Shown one piece after another: positions 8,543 to 16,592 of a DNA stretch of 51,526 nucleotides. The stretch is from Elusimicrobia bacterium CG1_02_56_21 (GTDB taxonomy: Bacteria > Elusimicrobiota > Elusimicrobia > Elusimicrobiales > UBA9959), in contig MNUR01000111.1 of NCBI GenBank assembly GCA_001871115.1, positions 1 through 51,526 on the forward strand, given 5' to 3'. Position 1 is the stretch's first letter, and each line of letters starts with the position of its first letter. The notes beneath the pieces are model-generated. The model saw nothing but the letters and a program-made list of their open reading frames with translations. It had not been told where the DNA came from and made no database searches. The position numbers were made by a program, and so were the translations under genes.

Positions 8543-9793
8543 TCAGAGCCCGATATCTTTCCTGTACTGCATGCCTTCGAAATTAATTTTCTCAACGGCG
8601 GCGTAGGCTTTCTGCCTGGCTTCCTCTACGCTGTCCCCGGTAGCGGTTACGGAGAGGACCCGGCCGCCGCCTGTTACATAGCCGTCGTCTTTTTTAACTG
8701 TGCCGGCGTGGAAGACCAGAGCGCCGGCCGGGACTTTATACAGCCCGGTTATCTCTTTGCCTTTTTCCGGGTTTTCCGGATAACCTCCGGAAGCCAGAAC
8801 CACCGAGACGCAGGTTTTCCTGGAAATTTCGAGTTTCCTGCCGGATAGATCCTTGTCGGCGCAGGCTTTGAGCATCTGCAGCAGGTCGCCGGCTACCAGG
8901 GGCATTATTGACTGGGTCTCAGGGTCACCGAACCGGCAGTTGAATTCCAGGACTTTAGGGCCGCCCGGGGTGAATATTAATCCGGCGAAGAGCACGCCGC
9001 AGAAGGGGATCTGCTCTTTTTTAATTCCGTCTACGAAACGCTGAAGCACTTCTTTTTTAATAAGCTCAAGGCCGGCGGGCTCCAGCTCTACGGGGCAGAC
9101 GGCGCCCATCCCCCCCGTATTAGGCCCCTCGTCGCCGTCCCTGAGGCGCTTATGGTCCCTTGAGACCGGCAGCATAAAGAAGCTCTCACCGTCCACCAGG
9201 GCTATCACGGAAGCTTCCCTGCCCGTCAGAAACTCTTCCATAACAACTTTAGAGCCTGAGGCGCCGAAAATGCGGCGCTCCATAAAATCTGCTACGGCTT
9301 CAAGGGCTGCCCCCTCGTTTGCGCAGATGCGCACGCCTTTGCCGGCGGCCAGGCCGTCGGCTTTGATAACTACGGGATATCTCTTATTCTCTTTTATTTT
9401 CTCCCTGGCGAGGGCAGCGTCGTAAAGAACGGTGAAAGCGGCCGTCGGGATGGAGTTCCTGTACATGAACTCCTTGGCAAACTGCTTGGAGGCTTCCAGC
9501 ATAGCGCCTTTTTGCGAAGGCCCGAAAACCTTTATCCCTTTTTCAGAAAGAAAATCGCTTATCCCTTTGGCCAGCGGGGCTTCAGGGCCCACCACCACCA
9601 GTTCTATTTTATTAGCGCCGCAGAACTCGCTTATCGCCTCAAAATCGTCCTGGGAAATAGCCGGGCAGTCAGCCAGGTTCTTCATGGCGGCCGATCCCGG
9701 TATGGCGAAAAGCCGGCCCAACTGCGGGCTTTGCTTTATTTTCCAGGCCAGGGCATGCTCCCGCCCTCCGGACCCTATCAGGAGTACGTTCAC
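8543..9793 (-). CDS. purD: Phosphoribosylamine--glycine ligase PurD (GAR synthetase)
   Basis: A 416-residue ATP-grasp enzyme that joins 5-phosphoribosylamine and glycine to give GAR, the second step of purine synthesis. The start is the GTG at 9793, not the longer upstream frame: the family N-terminus VLLIGSGGREHALAWK begins there, an AAGGCGG ribosome site precedes it, and GTG overlaps the purF stop by four bases (GTGA). Landmarks include VVGPEAPLAKGI, the ATP-grasp VIKADGLAAGKGV, GGMGAVCPV and FNCRFGDPETQ. Length matches the family. It is the last gene of the pur operon. Confidence 0.96.
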   Translation of the reverse strand: MNVLLIGSGGREHALAWKIKQSPQLGRLFAIPGSAAMKNLADCPAISQDDFEAISEFCGANKIELVVVGPEAPLAKGISDFLSEKGIKVFGPSQKGAMLEASKQFAKEFMYRNSIPTAAFTVLYDAALAREKIKENKRYPVVIKADGLAAGKGVRICANEGAALEAVADFMERRIFGASGSKVVMEEFLTGREASVIALVDGESFFMLPVSRDHKRLRDGDEGPNTGGMGAVCPVELEPAGLELIKKEVLQRFVDGIKKEQIPFCGVLFAGLIFTPGGPKVLEFNCRFGDPETQSIMPLVAGDLLQMLKACADKDLSGRKLEISRKTCVSVVLASGGYPENPEKGKEITGLYKVPAGALVFHAGTVKKDDGYVTGGGRVLSVTATGDSVEEARQKAYAAVEKINFEGMQYRKDIGL

Positions 9794-11181
9794 CGGCCCG
9801 CCTTCACGGGCCGGATGCCGTAGGCTTTGGCAACGGCGTCCACGCGGGTATTGTAGCTGCCCGTAAAGCACGAAACGCAGAAGTTCCTGTCTTTCTGGTC
9901 GCCGCAGGCGCTCACCAGGCTTTCCAGGCTGAGGTAATGAAGCTCGTCCGCGCCGATAAACCGGCGAATCCTCTCCGCTGTCAGGTTGCTCGCTATAAGC
10001 TCGGCTTTGCTCGGAGTATCTATCCCGTAGAAGCAAGGCGAGATTATGGCCGGGGAAGCGATGGCCATAATTATTTTTTTAGCGCCGGCGTTCTTAAGGT
10101 TTTTAACTATTTTGCGTGAGGTGGTCCCTCTTACCAGGGAGTCGTCTATGAGTATGATGGTCTTGCCCTTTATGACGTCCCTTATGGGCGCAAGCTTCAG
10201 ATGGGCCGTGAATTCCCTCAGGCGCTGGTCCGGCTGTATGAAAGAACGGCCGGTATAATGATTGCGCATAAACACCGTCTGGTACGGGATCCAGGACTCG
10301 TCCGAGAAACCCTGGGCGTAGACAGTGCCGGAATCCGGGACTCCGGAGACGATGTCGGCTTTCACCCCTTTCATCTCCCGGGCCAGCAGCGCGCCTATCT
10401 CGTAGCGCGCGGTCTGCACGCTCCTGCCGGCGACCTGCGAATCTGGCCGGGCAAAGTAAACCTGCTCGAAGATGCAGCGCGTAAAATTCCTGGCCCTGGC
10501 GAAACGCCTGAATGTGGCTTTCCCCCCCTCTATCACTACCAGCTCTCCGGGCTCTATTTCCCGTATGGTTTTCCCGCCCGCTACCTCGATAGCGCAGGTC
10601 TCCGAGGCAAGTAAGAAGGATTTACCCATCTTGCCCAGCACCAGCGGCCTGAACCCGTTAGGGTCGCGCGCCCCGATCACCTTGCCGGGCGCCATGAAAA
10701 TAAAAGCGTAAGCTCCCTCGAGTTTAGGCAGGTTCTTCGCCAGGGTGTCCTCCAGTCTTTTGCCCCGGTATTTCGCCATCAGATGCAGTATCACTTCCGT
10801 GTCGCTGGTAGACTGGAAAATAGCGCCGCCTTTCTGAAGCGCGGCCTTAATCCTGTCCGAATTAGTGATATTCCCGTTATGCGCCACGGCTACCTGGCCG
10901 AGGCAGGAATCGAGGACCAGCGGCTGGGCGTTTTTAATATGGCTGGACCCGGTGGTAGAATACCTGATATGGCCTATGGCGCTCCGGCCCTTAAGGGTTT
11001 CCAGCGCCTCCCTGGTAAAGATCTCGCTTACAAGGCCCATGCCTATATGATGGCGCAGCACGCCCCTGTCGTCCGTAACGATACCGGCCGACTCCTGGCC
11101 CCGGTGCTGAAGGGTAAAAAGACCTACATAGGCCAGTTTAGAAGCGTCTTTATTGTCCGCGATGCCGAATATTCCACACAT
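9790..11181 (-). CDS. purF: Amidophosphoribosyltransferase PurF
   Basis: A 463-residue glutamine amidotransferase that converts PRPP and glutamine to phosphoribosylamine, the committed step of purine synthesis. Met1 is followed by the N-terminal nucleophile Cys2 (MCGIFGIAD). It shows LQHRGQESAGI, the glutaminase core HNGNITN, and the phosphoribosyltransferase PRPP loop IILIDDSLVRGTTSRK near residue 345. The cysteine-bearing C-terminal block DRNFCVSCFTGSYNT resembles Bacillus-type enzymes that bind a 4Fe-4S cluster. Cys2 appears directly exposed after Met removal, with no propeptide. Translation is coupled to purD by a four-base overlap. Confidence 0.96.
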   Translation of the reverse strand: MCGIFGIADNKDASKLAYVGLFTLQHRGQESAGIVTDDRGVLRHHIGMGLVSEIFTREALETLKGRSAIGHIRYSTTGSSHIKNAQPLVLDSCLGQVAVAHNGNITNSDRIKAALQKGGAIFQSTSDTEVILHLMAKYRGKRLEDTLAKNLPKLEGAYAFIFMAPGKVIGARDPNGFRPLVLGKMGKSFLLASETCAIEVAGGKTIREIEPGELVVIEGGKATFRRFARARNFTRCIFEQVYFARPDSQVAGRSVQTARYEIGALLAREMKGVKADIVSGVPDSGTVYAQGFSDESWIPYQTVFMRNHYTGRSFIQPDQRLREFTAHLKLAPIRDVIKGKTIILIDDSLVRGTTSRKIVKNLKNAGAKKIIMAIASPAIISPCFYGIDTPSKAELIASNLTAERIRRFIGADELHYLSLESLVSACGDQKDRNFCVSCFTGSYNTRVDAVAKAYGIRPVKAGR

Positions 11182-11238
11182 ATAAATTTCCTTTTTTAGC
11201 CGTCCCGCCGGTGCCCGCGCCGCCGCTTTGTTACTTGC

Positions 11239-11979
11239 TTACTTAACGTAATCCACCGCGTTCTTAAAGAATTGGCAGCCCGCTGCCAGGGCCTCCCTGG
11301 CCGCGGCCGGGCGGTCAGGGTTCTGCCACGCGTAAAAGTTCCGCTCCGGATGGGGCATCAGCCCGAAACAAGTCCCGGCCGGGTTAGTGATCCCCGCAAT
11401 ACCCCGCATGGAGCCGTTCGGGTTCTCCGAATATGTCATTGCGTGAAGCTCCCCGGCCAACAGGTCAGAAAGTATTTTTTTATCCTCTATGATGAACTTC
11501 CCCTCTCCGTGCGCTATAGGCAGCTCTATCTCGTCGGGCAGGCCCTTCGTGAACAGGCAGGGGCTTTTTTTATTTATCCTGACCTTTATCCATTTTGCGA
11601 CGAAATGACCGCAGTCATTAGTATAAAGAGTAGAAACCTGGGCGTTGGCTTTGTTCTCAGGCAGGAAGCCGGTCTTTACCAGGATCTGGAAACCGTTGCA
11701 AATGCCTATTACCGGCCTTTTATCTTTAATGAATTTTCCGAAATCCGCGGACAGGCGGCCCATCTTCACGGCGTAAATCTTTCCTGCGGAGATATCATCC
11801 CCGTAGGAAAAGCCGCCCGGGAAGGCCATGATGGAATAATCCAGAACCTGCTTCTCGCCCGATAAAAGCTGGTTTATATGGACCAGTTCCGGCTCGGCCC
11901 CCACGTATTTAAAGGAGTTGAAGGTCTCTATGTCGCAGTTGGTCCCCGTCCCGCGGAGTATTATAGCTTTAGGTTTCAT
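11239..11979 (-). CDS. purQ: Phosphoribosylformylglycinamidine synthase glutaminase subunit PurQ
   Basis: A 246-residue class I glutamine amidotransferase that supplies ammonia to PurL in FGAM synthesis (step 4). Visible are MAFPGGFSYGDDISAGKIYA, the nucleophile Cys in VIGICNGFQIL, and the His and Glu of the triad in GLMPHPER, plus IAHGEGKF. It acts in complex with PurL and PurS, which lie immediately upstream in the operon (32-base gap to purL). Length is slightly above the usual 220-230. Confidence 0.95.
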   Translation of the reverse strand: MKPKAIILRGTGTNCDIETFNSFKYVGAEPELVHINQLLSGEKQVLDYSIMAFPGGFSYGDDISAGKIYAVKMGRLSADFGKFIKDKRPVIGICNGFQILVKTGFLPENKANAQVSTLYTNDCGHFVAKWIKVRINKKSPCLFTKGLPDEIELPIAHGEGKFIIEDKKILSDLLAGELHAMTYSENPNGSMRGIAGITNPAGTCFGLMPHPERNFYAWQNPDRPAAAREALAAGCQFFKNAVDYVK

Positions 11980-12011
11980 ATTTTATGAGCCGGTTTTTTT
12001 ATCGGCCTGCC

Positions 12012-14396
12012 TCAGATCAATTCTCTTTTCCAGGACTTCTTCAGCTGGCTCAGGTCTTCGCGGAAAAGCCGCGCCCCGGCGTCCCTTACTTCAAGGACAA
12101 GAGAATCCCGGACGCAGCCTATTTTACTGACAGGCAGTCCCCTGACCAATTTAAGAAATTCGTGTTCCTTGCCCGGAACCACCTCTAAAACCAGCCTGGC
12201 CGGGCTCTCGCCGAACAGAAGTTCAAGCGGGGTCAGGCCGTCCTCCCTTTTTGCATCGCAAAGATCTATTTCGGCGCCGAAGCCGCCGGAAAAAGCCATC
12301 TCGGCCAGCGTAACCGCCAATCCGCCCTGCGAAACGTCGTGGGCGGCCGGGACGCAGCCTGACTTTATAGCTTTCAGGACGCCCGTGTACAGCCTTACCG
12401 CCGCCTTCATGTCGAGCGGGCTTATGAAGTTATTGCCGCAGGCCGCCATGTCATTATAGACCGAGCCGCCCATCCCGCCGCGGCTGACACCGGCCAGGTA
12501 CACGGAGCTGCCCGCTTCCTTGAAGTTCATCGTTATAGCTTTGCGGATATCCTCTACCGGAGCCGTGGCCGAAATAAGGAGAGAGATCGGAATAGGGTAC
12601 TCGTTGCCCCCGGCATCTTTGGCCTGGTTATAGAAACTGTCCTTGCCGGAAATAAAAGGCGCGCCGTAGGCCATGGCCGCGTCGTGGCAGCCTTCGGCGG
12701 CCAGGACCAGGTCCCCCATAACCTCAGGGTCGCGGGGGCTGGCGGCGCAGAAATTATCCAGGATGGCGGTGCGGGAGATCTCGGCGCCTACGCAGAGCAG
12801 GTTCCTTACGGCCTCGTCCACGGAGTGCAGCGCCATCTGGTACGGGTCCAGTTTGCCCGCGGCGGGGTTGAAACCGTGAGATACGGCGAAGCCGGAGAAA
12901 TCGGAGAGGTCCAGGGTGGCGGCCTGGGGCCAGATGACCGCTGCGTCACCGGGCCCGTCTCCGTATTTCCCCTGCATGGGCTTTATAACGGTACCGCCCT
13001 GCACCTCGTGGTCATACTGGTTTATAACGGAATGCCTGGAGCAGACGTTGGGGTGCGCAAGCATAGCCTTAAGTATTCTTCCGTAGGATTTTGCGGGCCT
13101 GGCCGGCTTTTTGGCGGAGATCTTCACTTTGCGCCGCCGGGCCGGTTTTTCGAAATTAGGCACGCCGCCGTGCAGGAAAGCCATAGGCAGGTCCACCACC
13201 TTCGCGGCGCCGTGGGTGACCAGGAGGCGCCCGTTCCCCGGGAAAGTCCCCAGGACGCAATAATCGCAGCTCTCTGCCTTCAGGATGGCCTCGAGCCCGG
13301 CGAGCCTGGCCTTGGGCACGGAAAGTATCATCCGCTCCTGGGACTCGGAGACCCAGATCTCCCAGGGCTCAATCAGGCTATCCTTAAGCTGCGCGTTCTC
13401 AAGGCGCACACGCGCGCCGGTTTGCGATCCGAGCTCGCCTATTGCCGAGGAAAAACCGCCGGCCCCGCAGTCAGTGACGGCATTGTACAGGCCCAGGTCG
13501 CGGGCGCGCATCAGCACGTCCAGGGTTTTCTTCTCATTAATAGCGTGGCCGATCTGCACCGCGGAGGCCGAAGTATCTTCTTCTATATTGGCGGAGGAAA
13601 AAGTGGCGCCGTGTATGCCGTCGCGGCCGGTGCGGCCGCCTATTGAAACTATCAGGTCCCCGGGCATGACCTTCTTGGCTATCTTCTCCACCGGGATCAG
13701 GCCCGCGCAGCCTACGTAAACCAGCGGGTTAAGCAGATACCCGTCGTCAAAGTAGATCCCGCCGGCCGCCGTCGGGATGCCCATCCGGTTCCCGTAATCG
13801 CGGACCCCTTCCACCACGCCCCTCATGATGCGCTCGGGCGGATGCGAATTTCCGGGCAGCTTCTTTTTACTGTCGGGGTAGCCGAAACAAAAACTGTCGG
13901 TATTAAGCACAGGCTTAGCGCCCAGGCCCACGCCCAGGATATCGCGGATAACCCCGCCAACCCCGGTCTCGGCGCCGCCGTAAGGCTCGACCGCACAGGG
14001 ATGGTTATGGGTTTCGGCCTTGAAAGCCAGTCCCCACTTACCGCTCTTGCCGAATTGCACAATGCCGGCATTATCGGTGAACACGGAAAGGCACCATTTT
14101 TTATTGAGCTTCCGGGTGGCCCTCACGATAGTTTCTTTAAACAGGTTTTTATATTTTTTTACCCTGCCCCCGGCCCTGAACGCTACCGGCCCGGAAAAGG
14201 TTTTATGCTTGCAGTGCTCGGACCAGGTCTGGGCGATAGTCTCGAGCTCGCCGCGCGAAGGCTGCCTGCCCATCCCCCTGAACTGGCGCTGAACTTCGGC
14301 GAGCTCCAGCGCGCTGAGCGACCAGCCGCAGGTCCCGTCCAGTTCCGCCAGCTGTTTTTTGCTTAAAGATGTAAAGTTTGAAAGCAGGTCGGTCAT
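12012..14396 (-). CDS. purL: Phosphoribosylformylglycinamidine synthase subunit PurL (small type)
   Basis: A 794-residue ATP-dependent synthetase that converts FGAR plus ammonia to FGAM. Landmarks are the N-terminal QTWSEHCKHKTFSG, AETHNHPCAVEPYGGAETGVGG, IGGRTGRDGIHGATFSS, DCGAGGFSSAIGELG and HDVSQGGLAVTLAEM, in the order expected for the duplicated AIRS-like halves. It lacks both the N-terminal PurS-like domain and the C-terminal glutaminase of the large enzyme. Those parts are supplied here by separate genes on either side. It is a little longer than most small PurL proteins (about 720-760). Confidence 0.96.
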   Translation of the reverse strand: MTDLLSNFTSLSKKQLAELDGTCGWSLSALELAEVQRQFRGMGRQPSRGELETIAQTWSEHCKHKTFSGPVAFRAGGRVKKYKNLFKETIVRATRKLNKKWCLSVFTDNAGIVQFGKSGKWGLAFKAETHNHPCAVEPYGGAETGVGGVIRDILGVGLGAKPVLNTDSFCFGYPDSKKKLPGNSHPPERIMRGVVEGVRDYGNRMGIPTAAGGIYFDDGYLLNPLVYVGCAGLIPVEKIAKKVMPGDLIVSIGGRTGRDGIHGATFSSANIEEDTSASAVQIGHAINEKKTLDVLMRARDLGLYNAVTDCGAGGFSSAIGELGSQTGARVRLENAQLKDSLIEPWEIWVSESQERMILSVPKARLAGLEAILKAESCDYCVLGTFPGNGRLLVTHGAAKVVDLPMAFLHGGVPNFEKPARRRKVKISAKKPARPAKSYGRILKAMLAHPNVCSRHSVINQYDHEVQGGTVIKPMQGKYGDGPGDAAVIWPQAATLDLSDFSGFAVSHGFNPAAGKLDPYQMALHSVDEAVRNLLCVGAEISRTAILDNFCAASPRDPEVMGDLVLAAEGCHDAAMAYGAPFISGKDSFYNQAKDAGGNEYPIPISLLISATAPVEDIRKAITMNFKEAGSSVYLAGVSRGGMGGSVYNDMAACGNNFISPLDMKAAVRLYTGVLKAIKSGCVPAAHDVSQGGLAVTLAEMAFSGGFGAEIDLCDAKREDGLTPLELLFGESPARLVLEVVPGKEHEFLKLVRGLPVSKIGCVRDSLVLEVRDAGARLFREDLSQLKKSWKRELI

Positions 14397-14417
14397 AATT
14401 TTATAAGCCGGGCTCTG

Positions 14418-14879
14418 TCACCGGCCGGTTTTAGTCTTCCCGATCTTGAATTTATTAACCACCTCGTTGACCAGCGTCTTTGAAACCGCTTCTTTTAATT
14501 TAAGCCCGGAGGCGCAGGAAACATAATAGGCGCGTCCGAACCTGACGGCCTCGGGGAGCCTCCCGACCACATGGGCGACAGCTTCTTTAACGCTTTCCCC
14601 TACCACGTCGGTAACGGAATCTTTAAGCCAGACCTCCACCCGGTAGGCTTTCTTAAGGGCGGTTTTTCTCGGGGCAAGGGAGCTGAGTTCGGTTATCTTG
14701 TCGGTCAGGAGCCCGGACTTTATCCTGGAGTATTCGGCCTCGCTGAAATCCGCCTCCACCCTGTAGAGCCTGGAAAGCCGGGCGGCGTCAGCTTTCAGCC
14801 CGGCACGCGCCAGCCTGGCCAGGAAAGCGGCCTCTTCGTTCTTTGCATATCTCTCTTTTGTCCAGATCTCTATTATCAT
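14418..14879 (-). CDS. purS: PurS-like FGAM synthase subunit with two tandem PurS domains
   Basis: A 153-residue protein in the purS position, directly before purL. Normal PurS is about 80-85 residues and works as a homodimer bridging PurL and PurQ. Here two PurS-like units are fused. The C-terminal unit is the clearer match: AYRVEVWLKDSVTDVVGESV, then AVRFGRAYYV, then LVNEVVNKFKI. The N-terminal unit repeats the same pattern in weaker form: IIEIWTKERYAKNEEAAFLA, then SRLYRVEAD, then LLTDKITEL. The tandem form resembles the pseudodimeric N-terminal domain of the large PurL. The start is set at ATG 14879 behind AAAGGTG; an in-frame GTG at 14885 is possible. The family call rests on hand comparison and on the operon position. 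Confidence 0.8.
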   Translation of the reverse strand: MIIEIWTKERYAKNEEAAFLARLARAGLKADAARLSRLYRVEADFSEAEYSRIKSGLLTDKITELSSLAPRKTALKKAYRVEVWLKDSVTDVVGESVKEAVAHVVGRLPEAVRFGRAYYVSCASGLKLKEAVSKTLVNEVVNKFKIGKTKTGR

Positions 14880-14911
14880 TTTCACCTTTAAAAGATCCGC
14901 CGGGCGGCAGC

Positions 14912-15787
14912 TTACCCGGCGATTATTTTGTTAAGGGCTTCCTCATATTTTTTAAGGGTGCCCTGTACCACCTCTGAGGGCAGCTCGGGCGGGGCGGAGA
15001 CTTTATCCCAGCCGCTGCCCTCCAGCCAGTTGCGCACATACTGCTTGTCATAGCTTTCGGGGCTGGTCCCTGTTCGATACTGGCCCGCGTCCCAGAACCG
15101 GGAAGAGTCCGGGGTCAGAGCTTCGTCTATAAGGATGAGCTCTCCGTCAAGAATCCCGAATTCGAACTTGGTATCCGCCAGGAGTATCCCCCTATGCTGC
15201 AGGTACTCAGCCGCGTAATTATAAAGGGACAGGCTTTTCTCCTTTATCTTCTGCGCAAGTTCCGGCCCCAGGGCAGCCGACATCCGCTCAAAAGTCACAT
15301 TTTCGTCGTGCCCCTGGTCGGCCTTGCTGGTAGGGGTAAAAACAGGTTCGGGAAGTTTCTGGGCCTCTTTAAGGCCTAGCGGGAGCCGCAACCCGCAGAC
15401 GCTGCCCTGTTTCTGATATTCCTTCCAGCCGGAGCCGGTAATATAGCCGCGCACGATGCATTCAAAATCCACGCGCCTGGCCCTGTGCACCAGAACTGCG
15501 CGGCCCTCCAGGTCTGTCCAGTCCAGCCCGGAGCAGTCGTAGCCGGCCAGTCCCTCTTTAATTCCGGCTATATCGGCGGCCACCAGGTGGTTTTTAATAA
15601 TATTCCCGGTCTTATCGAACCAGAAAGAACTTATTTTATTGAGTATCGCGCCCTTGCCCGGGATGGGCGTAGGGAGGATAAAATCGAAAGCCGATATCCT
15701 GTCGGAAGAAACTATCAGGAGGTACTTTTCCCCCGCCGCGTAAAGGTCCCGCACTTTGCCCTTGTGTATCAACTTCAGTTCAGACAT
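14912..15787 (-). CDS. purC: SAICAR synthetase PurC
   Basis: A 291-residue ligase that joins CAIR and aspartate to SAICAR with ATP (step 8). Visible are LIHKGKVRDLYAAGEKYLL, SSDRISAFDFILPTPIPGKG, the VDFECIVRGYITGSGWKEY block, ADTKFEFG, and EALTPDSSRFW. Length fits the longer (yeast-like) type rather than the 237-residue enterobacterial type. The start is the ATG at 15787 because AAAGGAG lies seven bases ahead. Two in-frame upstream starts exist but have poorer or overlapping ribosome sites. Confidence 0.95.
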   Translation of the reverse strand: MSELKLIHKGKVRDLYAAGEKYLLIVSSDRISAFDFILPTPIPGKGAILNKISSFWFDKTGNIIKNHLVAADIAGIKEGLAGYDCSGLDWTDLEGRAVLVHRARRVDFECIVRGYITGSGWKEYQKQGSVCGLRLPLGLKEAQKLPEPVFTPTSKADQGHDENVTFERMSAALGPELAQKIKEKSLSLYNYAAEYLQHRGILLADTKFEFGILDGELILIDEALTPDSSRFWDAGQYRTGTSPESYDKQYVRNWLEGSGWDKVSAPPELPSEVVQGTLKKYEEALNKIIAG

Positions 15788-15835
15788 GCTCATCTCCTTT
15801 AAGGTAGACTGCTGGTCCATACTACAGCTGGCGGC

Positions 15836-16351
15836 CTATTTCATTTCTTGCAGGTACTTCTTATACCCTATCTTATCAAGCCTGGCGGTTTTGGCCAGAA
15901 CTTCTTTTTTCATCTTTTCCCGGTAGGCCTTAAACCTTGCCCTGAGGCTTCTTTCCTTTAAAGAAAGGATCTGCACCGCCAGCAGACCGGCGTTCTTTGC
16001 GTTATTTATCCCCACAGTGGCTACAGGAATGCCGGGAGGCATCTGCACTATGGATAAAAGAGCGTCCATGCCCGCGAGCGGGGTGGCGTTAACGGGAATT
16101 CCTATAACCGGCAGCAGGGTGGCGGCCGCCAGGACACCGGGCAGGTGTGCGGCAGCGCCGGCCCCGGCGATTATAACCCCGAAGCCCCGCTTCTCGGCCG
16201 AAGCGGCATATAAGAGAGCGGCCTCCGTGGTGCGGTGGGCCGAAAGTATCTTGATTTCGAAGGGGACGGAGAATTGCCCGAGGATGTTCGCGGCTGAAGA
16301 CAGCACTCCCAGGTCCGAATCGCTTCCCATGACGATGGCTGCTTTAAGCAT
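15836..16351 (-). CDS. purE: N5-CAIR mutase / AIR carboxylase PurE
   Basis: A 171-residue enzyme, first gene of the pur operon, that carboxylates or rearranges the aminoimidazole intermediate to CAIR. Visible are the phosphate-binding IVMGSDSDLGVL, ILSAHRTTEAAL, the GAGAAAHLPGVLAA loop and LPVIGIPVNA. The His in SAHR and the GAGAAAHLPG loop are hallmarks of the PurE fold. No purK is in the window, so class I (PurK-dependent) versus class II use cannot be settled here. Start is ATG 16351 behind GAGGTG; a GTG at 16357 is also in frame. Confidence 0.93.
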   Translation of the reverse strand: MLKAAIVMGSDSDLGVLSSAANILGQFSVPFEIKILSAHRTTEAALLYAASAEKRGFGVIIAGAGAAAHLPGVLAAATLLPVIGIPVNATPLAGMDALLSIVQMPPGIPVATVGINNAKNAGLLAVQILSLKERSLRARFKAYREKMKKEVLAKTARLDKIGYKKYLQEMK

Positions 16352-16390
16352 AGTCACCTCATTACCGGGCTGCAGAATTACCGCAAGAAC

Positions 16391-16419
16391 ATTCTACGTT
16401 TTTATGGCCCGGCGCACAA
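16391..16419 (-). promoter_or_regulatory. Sigma-70-type promoter for the pur operon
   Basis: On the minus strand TTGTGC (16419-16414), a 17-base spacer and TAGAAT (16396-16391), about 40 bases before purE. A separate small palindrome AGCGTATTACGCT lies further upstream at 16456-16468 in the shared divergent region. No purine riboswitch-like fold was recognised in the short leader. Confidence 0.6.
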
Positions 16420-16491
16420 ATCCGGGCCGGTTTTCCCGTCGCAAAAATATAATACAGCGTATTACGCTTTTTTACTCGCTGCCAGGGGACC

Positions 16492-16520
16492 TTGACAGGC
16501 TGCGGCTATATTGGTATAGT
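16492..16520 (+). promoter_or_regulatory. Strong sigma-70-type promoter for hcp
   Basis: TTGACA (16492-16497), a 17-base spacer and TATAGT (16515-16520), with TGG just before the -10 as an extended element. This is the best promoter match in the window. The -10 is covered by a palindrome, which argues for repression. Confidence 0.8.
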
Positions 16521-16527
16521 TATACCA
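16512..16527. promoter_or_regulatory. Palindromic operator candidate over the hcp -10
   Basis: TGGTATAGTTATACCA has two perfect 7-base arms around GT and overlaps the -10 and the expected start point of hcp. It is nested in an outer inverted pair, GCGGCT (16502-16507) and AGCCGC (16531-16536). A repressor site is the simplest reading. The Rrf2-family regulator encoded right after hcp is the obvious candidate to bind it (inference). Confidence 0.6.
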
Positions 16528-16592
16528 CAAAGCCGCGCAACCCGGCCGGCTGTTTTAGATCAAAAACCACACAGTCCTACAGGAGACAATAA

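Noticed and set aside
8282..8848. 188-codon plus-strand frame running from the hairpin region into purD.
   Set aside because: Half is antisense to purD, the rest covers hairpin-rich non-coding DNA; no domain or ribosome site.
16456..16468. Palindrome AGCGTATTACGCT as a purine repressor (PurR) operator.
   Set aside because: It does not resemble the PUR box patterns I know and lies upstream of the promoter candidates; kept only as a note.
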